Counted from the stretch's first letter, positions 1-5,385 are shown. The stretch: 6,103 nucleotides of DNA from Thaumarchaeota archaeon UBA183 (GCA_002495205.1 DAEE01000047.1:11664-17766); one strand, 5' to 3'. A program made the numbers and translations. Notes: generated from the letters alone by a model not told the origin.

Positions 1-72
1 CTTCGCAATCCGGTACCCCTTCCATGCCTTGCGGAGGGCTCCCCAGACCTGCCCCTTCTGGTATTCGGCCAT
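1..72 (-). CDS. N-terminal fragment of an unrecognised protein, leaving the left edge
   Basis: I see 24 codons of an open minus-strand frame that begins with ATG at 72 and runs off the window. The peptide starts MAEYQKGQVWGALRKAW and is rich in Lys, Arg and aromatic residues, which suggests a small soluble or nucleic-acid-binding protein, but I do not recognise the family. The start is well fixed: an in-frame TGA lies at 96-94 and there is no other start codon between it and the ATG. The gene lies 102 bp downstream of the proline dehydrogenase stop on the same strand, so read-through transcription is possible. An AGGT about ten bases before the ATG is a weak ribosome-binding candidate. A poor AT-rich stretch (minus-strand AAAATA, 114-109) is the only promoter candidate. 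With only 24 residues visible, a chance ORF is not fully excluded. Confidence 0.5.
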   Translation of the reverse strand, partial: MAEYQKGQVWGALRKAWKGYRIAK

Positions 73-137
73 GTTCTTTGTACCTGGGCCGTTTCATTCT
101 TCCCAGGGTATTTTGCGAGCGGGGTCTATTCCAGTTG

Positions 138-158
138 AGCCGGTTATCAACGCCGGCT
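138..158. repeat. Small inverted repeat between proline dehydrogenase and the next gene
   Basis: AGCCGG (138-143) and CCGGCT (153-158) form a perfect 6-bp stem with a 9-base loop, 16 bases past the proline dehydrogenase stop on the minus strand. A competing pairing, GTTGA (134-138) with TCAAC (147-151), overlaps it. No T-rich tract follows on the minus strand, so it does not look like a standard archaeal terminator. It could be an mRNA 3'-end stabilising hairpin or a chance pairing in GC-rich DNA. Confidence 0.25.
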
Positions 159-174
159 ACTCGCGAAACCGGGT

Positions 175-1047
175 CTACACGAGAGACCTTAGGAGGAGCC
201 AGATGTTGCTCGGGTGCTCCGTTATCCTGCGCTTGGAGTAGGCGTACCACCTGTCCCCGTAGGGGAGGTACTCGTAGACCTTGAAGCCGGACTTCACCAG
301 CTCGACCTTGACATCGTCCCTAATCCCCTTGAGAAGCTCGAAACGGAAATCCACCTTCCTCGACCCCGCAAGCTCCTTCGCCTTGTCGATGAGGACCGAG
401 TCGTGGGTCCCTATTGCGAACCGGTCGCCCCTCTCGAAGAGCAACCCCAGGAGCTTGGCGAAGTTCTCGTTGACTTCGCGCTTGGTGGAATAGATGAAGT
501 CGTGGCTCTCCCTGTAGGCCCCCTTGACCAAGCGGACGGTCCCTCCAGCGTCGAGGATCTTCTTCAGGTCGGCCTCGCTCCGCCGTGTGTAGGCCTGAAG
601 GGCGATCCCCATGCGGGGGTGCCTCGACAGCGCGTCGAGGTAGACGTCCATGGTGGCGTCAATGACAGGGGAGTTCTCCATGTCGACCCAGAGCAGCTGG
701 TTGAGCCTGTCCGCGCTGGCGGCTATCTTCTCAAGGCGGGCCCTGGTCCCTTTCTCGTCGGAGCCCAGCCCAAGCTGCGTGAGCTTCACCGAAGCGAAAC
801 CGTTGATGCCACTGTCAGCCATGGTCTGCTGCAGCCGGAGGTACTCTGCGGTGTGGGCGTCCGCCTCGGCCGGGTCCTTGATCTCCTCCCCCAGGAAGTT
901 CACGAGGACGCCAATGCCCTTGGAGTTCGCCTTCTTCGCGTCCTCCATCGCCGATTCCATCGTCACCCCAGAAATCCATCTCTTCGCCAGCGGCAGCACG
1001 AAAGTCTCTTTGAGGCCCAAGTTGGGTCGCGTCCCGATAGACTGCAT
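175..1047 (-). CDS. Proline dehydrogenase (monofunctional, FAD-dependent PRODH)
   Basis: This enzyme oxidises L-proline to pyrroline-5-carboxylate, passing electrons through FAD to the respiratory chain. The product is 290 residues from ATG 1047, the length of the single-domain PRODH seen in Thermus-type bacteria and archaea. Visible family motifs, in order: LAKRWISG near the N-terminus, LGEE, VKLTQLGL with the substrate-contacting Lys, WVDMENSP with the conserved Asp, ALQAYTRR, VRLVKGAYRE, the GTHD His, and the C-terminal EYLPYG..WYAYSKRRITEHP block, whose Tyr and paired Arg hold the proline carboxylate. All expected active-site residues appear present. The start is uncertain. A TTG at 1071 would overlap the divergent peptidase reading frame, ATG 1047 is the only ATG, and TTG 1020 sits 30 bp from the shared AT-rich element and still leaves the whole core intact. 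The prolidase-type gene next door supports a role in proline catabolism. No P5C dehydrogenase lies in the window. Confidence 0.96.
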   Translation of the reverse strand: MQSIGTRPNLGLKETFVLPLAKRWISGVTMESAMEDAKKANSKGIGVLVNFLGEEIKDPAEADAHTAEYLRLQQTMADSGINGFASVKLTQLGLGSDEKGTRARLEKIAASADRLNQLLWVDMENSPVIDATMDVYLDALSRHPRMGIALQAYTRRSEADLKKILDAGGTVRLVKGAYRESHDFIYSTKREVNENFAKLLGLLFERGDRFAIGTHDSVLIDKAKELAGSRKVDFRFELLKGIRDDVKVELVKSGFKVYEYLPYGDRWYAYSKRRITEHPSNIWLLLRSLV

Positions 1048-1053
1048 ATTAAT
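1047..1053. promoter_or_regulatory. Candidate shared box A between proline dehydrogenase and the Xaa-Pro peptidase
   Basis: TATTAAT at 1047-1053 contains the palindrome ATTAAT (centre 1050.5) in otherwise GC-rich DNA. ATG 1080 of the peptidase lies 29.5 bp to the right and the in-frame TTG 1020 of the dehydrogenase lies 30.5 bp to the left. Archaeal box A is usually centred about 26-27 bp upstream of the transcription start, so one element could serve both strands. If so, peptidase ATG 1065 and dehydrogenase ATG 1047 would lie upstream of the transcription starts and could not be used. Confidence 0.45.
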
Positions 1054-1079
1054 GGTGTATCCGAATGCCAAAGGCGGGA

Positions 1080-2180
1080 ATGATGAGAGAGGGAGTATTC
1101 GGGAAGAGGCTGGAGGTGCTCAGGAAGAGGCTGGACAGGGAGGGGCTGCGCGGTGCGATTGTGGTCCCGGGTCCTAACATGACGTACTTTACAGGGGTTA
1201 GCTCTTTGCTCTTGGAGAGGCCGTTCATGCTCCTTGTCCCCGTTGAGGGGGAGCCCCATCTAGTCGCGCCTACCTTCGAGGCCGGGCCCTACGCAGAGGG
1301 CCCCGTTGCAGTGAAGATACACTCTTGGACTGACTCCGAGGGGTGGTCCGGCGCCATCAAGAAGGCAGCGAAGGGGGCGGACCTCCGAGGAAAGTGGGGG
1401 GTGGAAGGAAGGGCGCCGTTCCTGTTCTTGGACAGGCTGCTGAAGGAGGCGTCCCCGAAGTTCAGGGACGCGGAGCCTGTTCTCCAGGGGATGCGAGAGC
1501 TGAAGGACGAAGCCGAAGTGAGGCTGCTGAAGAAGTCGGCCAGCATCCTCAGCAGCGCCTTCGAGGAGTTCCCTGCGCTCCTGAAGGAAGGACGGACCGA
1601 GCTTGAAGTGGCCAAGGGCGCCACAGATGCCATCTACGCGAAGGGGGCGACCCATGTGGACGACATGCTGGTCCAGTCCGGACACAGGTGTGCTGACCCG
1701 CACGGCCAGCCTTCGGCCAAGAAGATTCAGAGGGGGGAGAGCATCATAATCGATGTGGGAGCCACCTACCAGGGGTACTACTCGGACATCACGAGGGCGT
1801 TCTGCATGGGACAGAACCTGGAGGTGGAGAAGGTGTACGATAAGGTGCTCGAGGCAAACAGAGCGGGGATTGCCGAGGCCGCCAAGGGAGTCCGGGTTGG
1901 AGACGTGGACGGGGCAGCCAGGGGGGCGCTGAAGAGGGCGGGGCTGGGCAAGTACTTCACTCACAGGACGGGGCACGGCCTGGGGCTGGAAATCCATGAG
2001 GCGCCGTACATAGTCGAAGGAGGAAGGGAGAAGCTGGACAGCGGCATGTGCTTCACTGTGGAGCCTGGAGCTTACATCAGGGGGAAGCTCGGAGTCAGGA
2101 TCGAAGACGACGTGCTGATCGAGGGGAAGAAGGGGGCCTCGATCACCGGCACCCCGAAGGAATTTGGCTGGTGGAAGTAG
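1080..2180 (+). CDS. M24-family Xaa-Pro peptidase (prolidase / aminopeptidase P type)
   Basis: This is a cytoplasmic two-metal peptidase that cleaves the bond before proline in dipeptides or at peptide N-termini. The N-terminal third is a creatinase-type domain containing GPNMTYFTG. The C-terminal pita-bread domain begins after QSGHRCADPHG. Counting from ATG 1080, the metal ligands are all visible: Asp225 and Asp236 (IIDVGA...SDITR), His299 (RTGHGLG), Glu328 (TVEPG) and Glu342 (RIEDD); His208 is the conserved catalytic-site His. The length, 366 residues, is normal for the family. ATG 1065 and ATG 1083 are alternative starts; 1080 is preferred because the AT-rich element at 1047-1053 would put transcription start close to it, and there is no clear Shine-Dalgarno sequence. 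Sequence alone does not separate dipeptidase (PepQ) from aminopeptidase P (PepP) activity. The divergent proline dehydrogenase suggests that the released proline is oxidised as fuel. Confidence 0.95.
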   Translation: MMREGVFGKRLEVLRKRLDREGLRGAIVVPGPNMTYFTGVSSLLLERPFMLLVPVEGEPHLVAPTFEAGPYAEGPVAVKIHSWTDSEGWSGAIKKAAKGADLRGKWGVEGRAPFLFLDRLLKEASPKFRDAEPVLQGMRELKDEAEVRLLKKSASILSSAFEEFPALLKEGRTELEVAKGATDAIYAKGATHVDDMLVQSGHRCADPHGQPSAKKIQRGESIIIDVGATYQGYYSDITRAFCMGQNLEVEKVYDKVLEANRAGIAEAAKGVRVGDVDGAARGALKRAGLGKYFTHRTGHGLGLEIHEAPYIVEGGREKLDSGMCFTVEPGAYIRGKLGVRIEDDVLIEGKKGASITGTPKEFGWWK

Positions 2181-2187
2181 CTACTTC
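2174..2187. repeat. 14-bp perfect palindrome across two abutting stop codons
   Basis: GAAGTAG meets CTACTTC with no spacer. The peptidase ends in AAG TAG on the plus strand (stop 2178-2180), and the RAM protein ends in AAG TAG on the minus strand (stop 2183-2181). The convergent genes therefore share no intergenic base, and the palindrome follows directly from both ending in Lys-stop. No T-rich terminator is present at the junction, so each transcript probably runs into the other gene. Confidence 0.8.
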
Positions 2188-2450
2188 GTCTTCGAGAACT
2201 GGGACACCATCGTATTGGTGTCCTGCACGTCCTTGATCTTCCCTATCTTCTCGAGAACGAGCCTGTACACCTTCTCGTCGCTTCCTATCGCTACCTCCTT
2301 CTTCGAGCTGATGACTGCCAGGATGTCCCAGTCGCCGGGGACGATGTGGACCTCGGTTATCTCGGGGATCTGAAACAGGGCGTCCACGACCTTCTCCTCC
2401 TTCCCGGGAGCGACCTTCACCAGGACAAATGCCTTCTGAAATACTGCCAA
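2181..2450 (-). CDS. Stand-alone Lrp/AsnC-type RAM ligand-binding protein
   Basis: This 89-residue protein matches the effector-binding half (RAM / AsnC_trans_reg domain) of Lrp-family regulators, without the DNA-binding helix-turn-helix. The fold order is visible: a first strand (KAFVLVKVAPGKE), a helix (VVDALFQI), the strand pair TEVHIVPGDWDILAVI with the characteristic GDWD turn, a second helix (KVYRLVLEKIGKI), and a last strand (VQDTNTMV). In the family these proteins form dimers or octamers, bind amino acids between subunits, and can act alone or tune full-length Lrp regulators. The only suitable in-frame start is TTG 2450. It lies 27.5 bp from the centre of an AT-rich palindrome, as expected for a leaderless mRNA. 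Its position beside a peptidase and proline dehydrogenase hints at amino-acid sensing, but the ligand cannot be read from the sequence. Confidence 0.9.
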   Translation of the reverse strand: MAVFQKAFVLVKVAPGKEEKVVDALFQIPEITEVHIVPGDWDILAVISSKKEVAIGSDEKVYRLVLEKIGKIKDVQDTNTMVSQFSKTK

Positions 2451-2472
2451 GTGAAAACAAGGCCAGAGACTG

Positions 2473-2483
2473 CTTTTAAAAAC
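2473..2483. promoter_or_regulatory. Shared palindromic box A between the RAM protein and polX
   Basis: CTTTTAAAAAC contains the perfect palindrome TTTTAAAA (2474-2481, centre 2477.5), the most AT-rich spot between the two genes. It lies 27.5 bp from TTG 2450 of the RAM gene on the minus strand and 29.5 bp from TTG 2507 of polX on the plus strand. Both distances fit archaeal box A spacing for transcripts that start at or just before the start codon. On the minus strand the purine-rich GCAAGAG just upstream could serve as a BRE; the plus-strand BRE is weaker. Confidence 0.65.
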
Positions 2484-2506
2484 TCTTGCGCCCTGGAAAC
2501 GCCGTC

Positions 2507-4195
2507 TTGAGAAACAGCGAGGTCGCCGAGCTCCTTGACAGGCTGGGGGAGTTGGTGGAGGCCAACGGCGAAGACAGGTTCAAGGTCATCGCATACCATA
2601 GGGCCGCGACCAGCATCAGGAACATGGATGAGGACGTCGAGCGGCTGTGGCGGGAGAAGAAGCTCGAGGACATCCAGTATGTCGGCCAGGGGATCGCGAA
2701 GAAGATAGACGAGTACCTGTCCACGGGAAAGCTACAGCTGCTGGAAGGGATGCGCGAGAAGACTCCTCCCGGAGTCCCGCTGTTGATGAAGGTGCAGGGG
2801 GTCGGGCCGAGGACCGCTTACCACCTTTCGCATGACCTCGGGGTTACGAGCGTAGAGGAGCTGAAGAAGGCCCTCGAATCCGGAAGGCTGGACTCGGAGT
2901 TCGGGCCTGCAGTGAGGGAGTCATTCAGGGTCGGGATAGAGAGGCTGCAGAGCTTCGAGAAGAGGCTGCTCCTCCCCGAGGCAGAGGGGGCGTTTCAGAA
3001 GCTCGCGGCATATTTCGAGGCGCTCGGCATAGCCGTGGGCATGGCGGGGAGCCTGAGGAGGGGGAAGAGCACAGTTGGGGACCTGGACCTCCTTTCCACG
3101 GACGGGAGGGCGATGGACGCAATCAGGGAGTGCCCGGGAGTGTCGCAGGTGCTAGAGCGCGGTGCCAAGCGGACGAGTGTGAAGCTCGAGGACGGGGTCC
3201 AGGTAGATGTGAGGCTGTTCACGAAGGAGGAGTACGGGGCTGCGCTTGTCTATTTCACAGGGTCGAAGGACCACAACATCGCCCTGCGGAGCCTCGCCAT
3301 CGAGAAGGGGTGGAAGCTCAACGAGTATGGGCTCTTCGATAGGGCGGGGGGAAGGCTGGCGGGGGAGACCGAGCAGGGTGTCTACGAGAAGCTGGGGCTC
3401 GACTACATCCCTCCAGAACTCAGGGAGAACCGAGGAGAAGTGGAGGCGGCTGCCCAAAGGAAGCTCCCCAGGCTGATCGAGTTCGACGACATCAGGGGTG
3501 ACCTGCAGATGCACTCCACCTGGAGCGACGGATCAGCGACGCTGGAGGAGATGGCAAGGGGGGCGAAGGAGAGGGGGTACGAGTACATCGCGGTCACCGA
3601 CCACTCGGCGTCCGTGAGGGTGGCGAACGGGCTCTCGGAGGAGAGGTTCAGGAAACAGTGGAAGGAGATTGACAGGCTGAACGACGAGCTCTCCCCTTTC
3701 AGGATTCTGAAGGCTGTGGAGCTGGAGATCAAGAGCGACGGCTCCCTTGATTTCGAAAAGGGGTTCCTGGACCTGTTCGACCTCGTCGGCGCGTCCCTCC
3801 ACCAGAACTTCAGGCAGGACGCTGCCAAGCTTACGGAGAGAGCGGTCAAAGCGCTGTCGCACCCCTCGGTCAACTTCCTCTGCCATCCGACGAACAGGCT
3901 GATCGGCAGGCGTGAGGGGAACCCGATTGACCTGGCCAAGGTGATTCGGACGGCGAAGGAGAACGGGAAGATGCTGGAGGTCGACGGGGAGCCGGACAGG
4001 CTAGACCTGGACGAGGTCTGGGCGAGGAAGGCGAGGGACGAAGGGGTGCCCATCGTGGTCGATTCCGACGCCCATGCGGTGGGCGAGCTGGACAACGTCG
4101 GCTACGGAGTCGTCATCGCCAGGAGGGCTTGGCTGGAGGCGGACGATGTGATGAACACCAGGAGCCTGAGGTCATTCCTGAACTCGGTCGCATAG
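2507..4195 (+). CDS. polX: PolX: family X DNA polymerase with C-terminal PHP domain
   Basis: PolX is a repair polymerase that fills short gaps in base-excision or break repair; its PHP domain usually gives a Mn-dependent 3'-5' exonuclease or end-processing activity. The product is 562 residues, typical of full-length PolX. From TTG 2507: an N-terminal helix-hairpin-helix region (1-70), a second HhH motif with KVQGVGPRTAYHL (95-107), the palm motif GSLRRGKSTVGDLDLL with catalytic Asp192 and Asp194, the third Asp234 in VQVDVRLF, GWKLNEYGLF, then PHP from about 331. PHP ligands visible are His336, Asp341, His366, Glu405, His432, His460, Asp521 and His523. The position of the first His of the usual HxH motif holds Gln334. 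An alternative TTG at 2486 lies too close to the box A, and MRNSEVAELL from 2507 matches the usual family N-terminus. Confidence 0.97.
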   Translation: MRNSEVAELLDRLGELVEANGEDRFKVIAYHRAATSIRNMDEDVERLWREKKLEDIQYVGQGIAKKIDEYLSTGKLQLLEGMREKTPPGVPLLMKVQGVGPRTAYHLSHDLGVTSVEELKKALESGRLDSEFGPAVRESFRVGIERLQSFEKRLLLPEAEGAFQKLAAYFEALGIAVGMAGSLRRGKSTVGDLDLLSTDGRAMDAIRECPGVSQVLERGAKRTSVKLEDGVQVDVRLFTKEEYGAALVYFTGSKDHNIALRSLAIEKGWKLNEYGLFDRAGGRLAGETEQGVYEKLGLDYIPPELRENRGEVEAAAQRKLPRLIEFDDIRGDLQMHSTWSDGSATLEEMARGAKERGYEYIAVTDHSASVRVANGLSEERFRKQWKEIDRLNDELSPFRILKAVELEIKSDGSLDFEKGFLDLFDLVGASLHQNFRQDAAKLTERAVKALSHPSVNFLCHPTNRLIGRREGNPIDLAKVIRTAKENGKMLEVDGEPDRLDLDEVWARKARDEGVPIVVDSDAHAVGELDNVGYGVVIARRAWLEADDVMNTRSLRSFLNSVA

Positions 4196-4207
4196 AGCCG
4201 TTCCAAT

Positions 4208-4215
4208 GTTAATAA
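4208..4215 (+). promoter_or_regulatory. Box A of the tRNA-Leu gene
   Basis: TGTTAATA (4208-4214/5) lies in the 43-bp gap between the polX stop and the tRNA. The centre of TTAATA (4211.5) is 27.5 bp upstream of tRNA position 1 at 4239, the normal archaeal box A distance. This is the best internal calibration for the other promoter calls in the window. CCGTT (4198-4202) and AACGG (4214-4218) form a small inverted repeat around it, of doubtful significance. Confidence 0.7.
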
Positions 4216-4238
4216 CGGAAGGCCGCTGCGCGCTTCTC

Positions 4239-4339
4239 GCGGGGGTAGCAAAGCTAGGCCAACTGCGGGGGACTTAAGTCGGCAGCTCCGAGAAATCCCC
4301 TCCCTCAGGGGTTCGTGGGTTCAAATCCCACCCCCCGCA
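4239..4339 (+). tRNA. tRNA-Leu(UAA) with a 16-base intron
   Basis: A complete class II tRNA can be folded by eye. The acceptor stem GCGGGGG (4239-4245) pairs with CCCCCGC (4332-4338), followed by discriminator A4339, as expected for Leu. The D-arm has GC..A pairs and the GG at 4257-4258. The anticodon stem GGGGA (4268-4272) pairs with TCCCC (4296-4300). The anticodon TAA is at 4275-4277. A long variable arm spans 4301-4314. The T-stem GTGGG (4315-4319) pairs with CCCAC (4327-4331) around TTCAAAT. Removing the intron leaves 85 bases, normal for archaeal tRNA-Leu. CCA is not encoded; the next bases are TTG. The tRNA decodes UUA, and UUG by wobble. No T-run terminator follows, and the 3' end overlaps an antisense coding frame. 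Confidence 0.95.
4279..4294 (+). other. tRNA-Leu intron, between positions 37 and 38
   Basis: Sixteen bases interrupt the anticodon loop after G4278, the canonical 37/38 site. The next exon base is A4295. The boundaries come from fitting the mature tRNA and could shift by one base. Inside it, TCGG (4279-4282) and CCGA (4288-4291) can form a 4-bp hairpin. The bulge-helix-bulge expected by the archaeal splicing endonuclease is imperfect here: AAA at 4293-4295 gives one three-base bulge, but the four-pair central helix contains a G-U and an A-C mismatch. Confidence 0.8.
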
Positions 4340-4599
4340 TTGTCGAGTCCTTGCGAGTGGGCCATCTCGCCCTTGGTCGTCTCCGATTTCGATAGGAGGA
4401 CCAAGACCACGAGGAAGAAGCCGATGGTAATGCTGGTGAGAATCAGCAGGTCGAAGGGGCTCGTCCTGGCATAGAGGAGGCCGAATGTTATCACCGCCAT
4501 TGCTGCCAGAAAGTCCGCCAGCAACACTGCTACCGTACCGCGCACGCTCACTTCCCCCTCGGGCAGGGGAGGAGACGTTTGACCTGACCGCCGCGCCAT
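4321..4599 (-). CDS. Small two-helix membrane protein, family unknown
   Basis: The 92-residue frame has two long hydrophobic segments, about residues 21-45 (TVAVLLADFLAAMAVITFGLLYA) and 51-70 (DLLILTSITIGFFLVVLVLLS), joined by a short polar turn (RTSPF), and a charged tail. I do not recognise the family. Codon use is GC-rich at third positions like its neighbours, which supports a real gene. The N-terminal 16 residues are Arg/Pro-rich and lack a ribosome-binding site before ATG 4599. GTG 4551 or GTG 4545 may be the true start; the latter has GAGGGGG about ten bases upstream. It follows the DUF998-like gene on the same strand after 77 bp, so the two may be co-transcribed. Oddly, its last five sense codons and the TGA stop lie antisense to the 3' end of the tRNA, and the stop comes from the conserved T-loop. 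Confidence 0.6.
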   Translation of the reverse strand: MARRSGQTSPPLPEGEVSVRGTVAVLLADFLAAMAVITFGLLYARTSPFDLLILTSITIGFFLVVLVLLSKSETTKGEMAHSQGLDNAGGGI

Positions 4600-4675
4600 G
4601 GGCGGGGACGAGGGTGATGGGCGGCCATGGCTTGCGCTAGGCCGCAGGCGCTGTTCCTGCCCATGTCCACGCTTG

Positions 4676-5344
4676 CTATGCCATCCGCGCGTCTTCCGAT
4701 GCCATCATGTGGCCACCGAATGCGAGCGACCAGGCGAGCACTGGATAGACGACGATCCGCTCCATGCCGCCGGGTCCAAGGCCGAGGTAGTTCCCCCCGA
4801 TGTAGAGGAAGAGTGCTGCCAGGGTCACGAGGCCCAGGATGATGGAGAAGTAGAACATTGGCTTCTTCTGGAACCGAGCTGTGACCAGGGCGGCTAGCCC
4901 TGCGAAGAGGAAGACGATCAGAGAGAAGATGCTGTGCCAGATCCCAGTCGTCTCGGGGAACAGGCCGACCCCCAGGGCGCCGATGCCCGCCAGCCCGATG
5001 AGGACCGACGCCGGCGTCCAGTGGTATGCGCGCTGGAGGAAGTAGGCCCCTACCAGGATCAGGAGCCCCAGGAGGGCGATGGAGGTGTCGAAAAGGTAGG
5101 CAGAAGGAACGGCAGTGCAGTTGGTGCGGCAGTTTGCACCCAGATCGCTGATGTAGTTGTTGGCGACGCTGTAGATGTACCCGGTCGTGTTTCCGGACCC
5201 CGATGTGTTCAGAGGCCCACTCGTCGAGTAGACGATCTCGGCCAGGATCATGCAGATGCTGAATTGGACGGCACCCACGAAGATGGCAACTCCCGCTTTC
5301 GCGGCGTTTGAAAGTGCCAAGGGCTCTAGGAACGGGAGGGTCAT
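4676..5344 (-). CDS. DUF998-like six-helix membrane protein
   Basis: The protein has about 222 residues from ATG 5344 and six hydrophobic segments. In numbering from GTG 5365 they are about 23-46, 92-111, 118-136, 143-163, 170-189 and 203-221. Motifs resembling the DUF998 family are present: YISDLG before helix 2, GIGALGVGLFPE at the helix 3-4 turn, IWHS, and the C-terminal MERIVVYPVLAW...FGGHMM. The function of this family is unknown. A polar loop after helix 1 carries NCRTNC, two Cys that could form a disulfide outside the membrane. GTG 5365 is an alternative start lying about 24 bp from the AT-rich element at 5387-5392. ATG 5344 would leave a leader of roughly 18 bases and starts directly before the hydrophobic core. 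The gene diverges from the dehydrogenase on the right and may share a transcript with the small membrane protein downstream. Confidence 0.85.
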   Translation of the reverse strand: MTLPFLEPLALSNAAKAGVAIFVGAVQFSICMILAEIVYSTSGPLNTSGSGNTTGYIYSVANNYISDLGANCRTNCTAVPSAYLFDTSIALLGLLILVGAYFLQRAYHWTPASVLIGLAGIGALGVGLFPETTGIWHSIFSLIVFLFAGLAALVTARFQKKPMFYFSIILGLVTLAALFLYIGGNYLGLGPGGMERIVVYPVLAWSLAFGGHMMASEDARMA

Positions 5345-5354
5345 CCTAAAAGCG

Positions 5355-5380
5355 TGAGCCCTCACTCGCGGAACGGCTCA
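5355..5380. promoter_or_regulatory. Candidate operator: inverted repeat beside the divergent promoter
   Basis: TGAGCC (5355-5360) and GGCTCA (5375-5380) form a perfect inverted repeat with centres 20 bp apart, about two helical turns, as a dimeric regulator would need. The left half also pairs with a neighbour as GTGAG-CC-CTCAC (5354-5365). On the minus strand the repeat covers the likely transcription start of the membrane protein gene. On the plus strand it lies just upstream of the dehydrogenase box A. Six-base arms can arise by chance, so this is tentative. Confidence 0.3.
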
Positions 5381-5385
5381 GAATC

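Noticed and set aside
115..177. Imperfect direct repeat ending in GGGTCTA (115-128 and 163-177)
   Set aside because: Only seven bases match exactly and there are just two copies, one overlapping the proline dehydrogenase stop; chance is the simplest explanation.
190..197. AGGAGGAG, a perfect Shine-Dalgarno-like string on the plus strand
   Set aside because: It lies inside the antisense of the proline dehydrogenase C-terminus (Leu-Leu codons on the minus strand) and the ATG downstream opens no credible gene.
214..1083. Long plus-strand frame of 289 codons opposite the proline dehydrogenase
   Set aside because: It is antisense to a gene with complete PRODH motifs; the Val/Leu/Pro/Gly-rich translation has no recognisable domain and is the usual shadow of GC-rich coding DNA.
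1260..1997. Minus-strand frame of 245 codons inside the Xaa-Pro peptidase
   Set aside because: The plus strand carries all five M24 metal ligands; the antisense product is Arg/Pro/Leu-rich low-complexity sequence without motifs.
3403..4095. Minus-strand frame of 230 codons inside polX, rich in Ser
   Set aside because: It lies opposite the PHP domain, whose ligands are intact; the Ser-rich composition is explained by antisense reading of Glu/Lys/Arg codons.
4196..4238. CCGTT/AACGG hairpin after polX considered as a terminator
   Set aside because: The loop is 11 bases, no T-tract follows, and the region is better explained as the tRNA promoter with its box A at 4208-4215.
4598..4897. Plus-strand frame of 99 codons in the DUF998-like region
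   Set aside because: It is antisense to clear membrane helices, and its Cys/Arg/Pro-rich translation has no domain.
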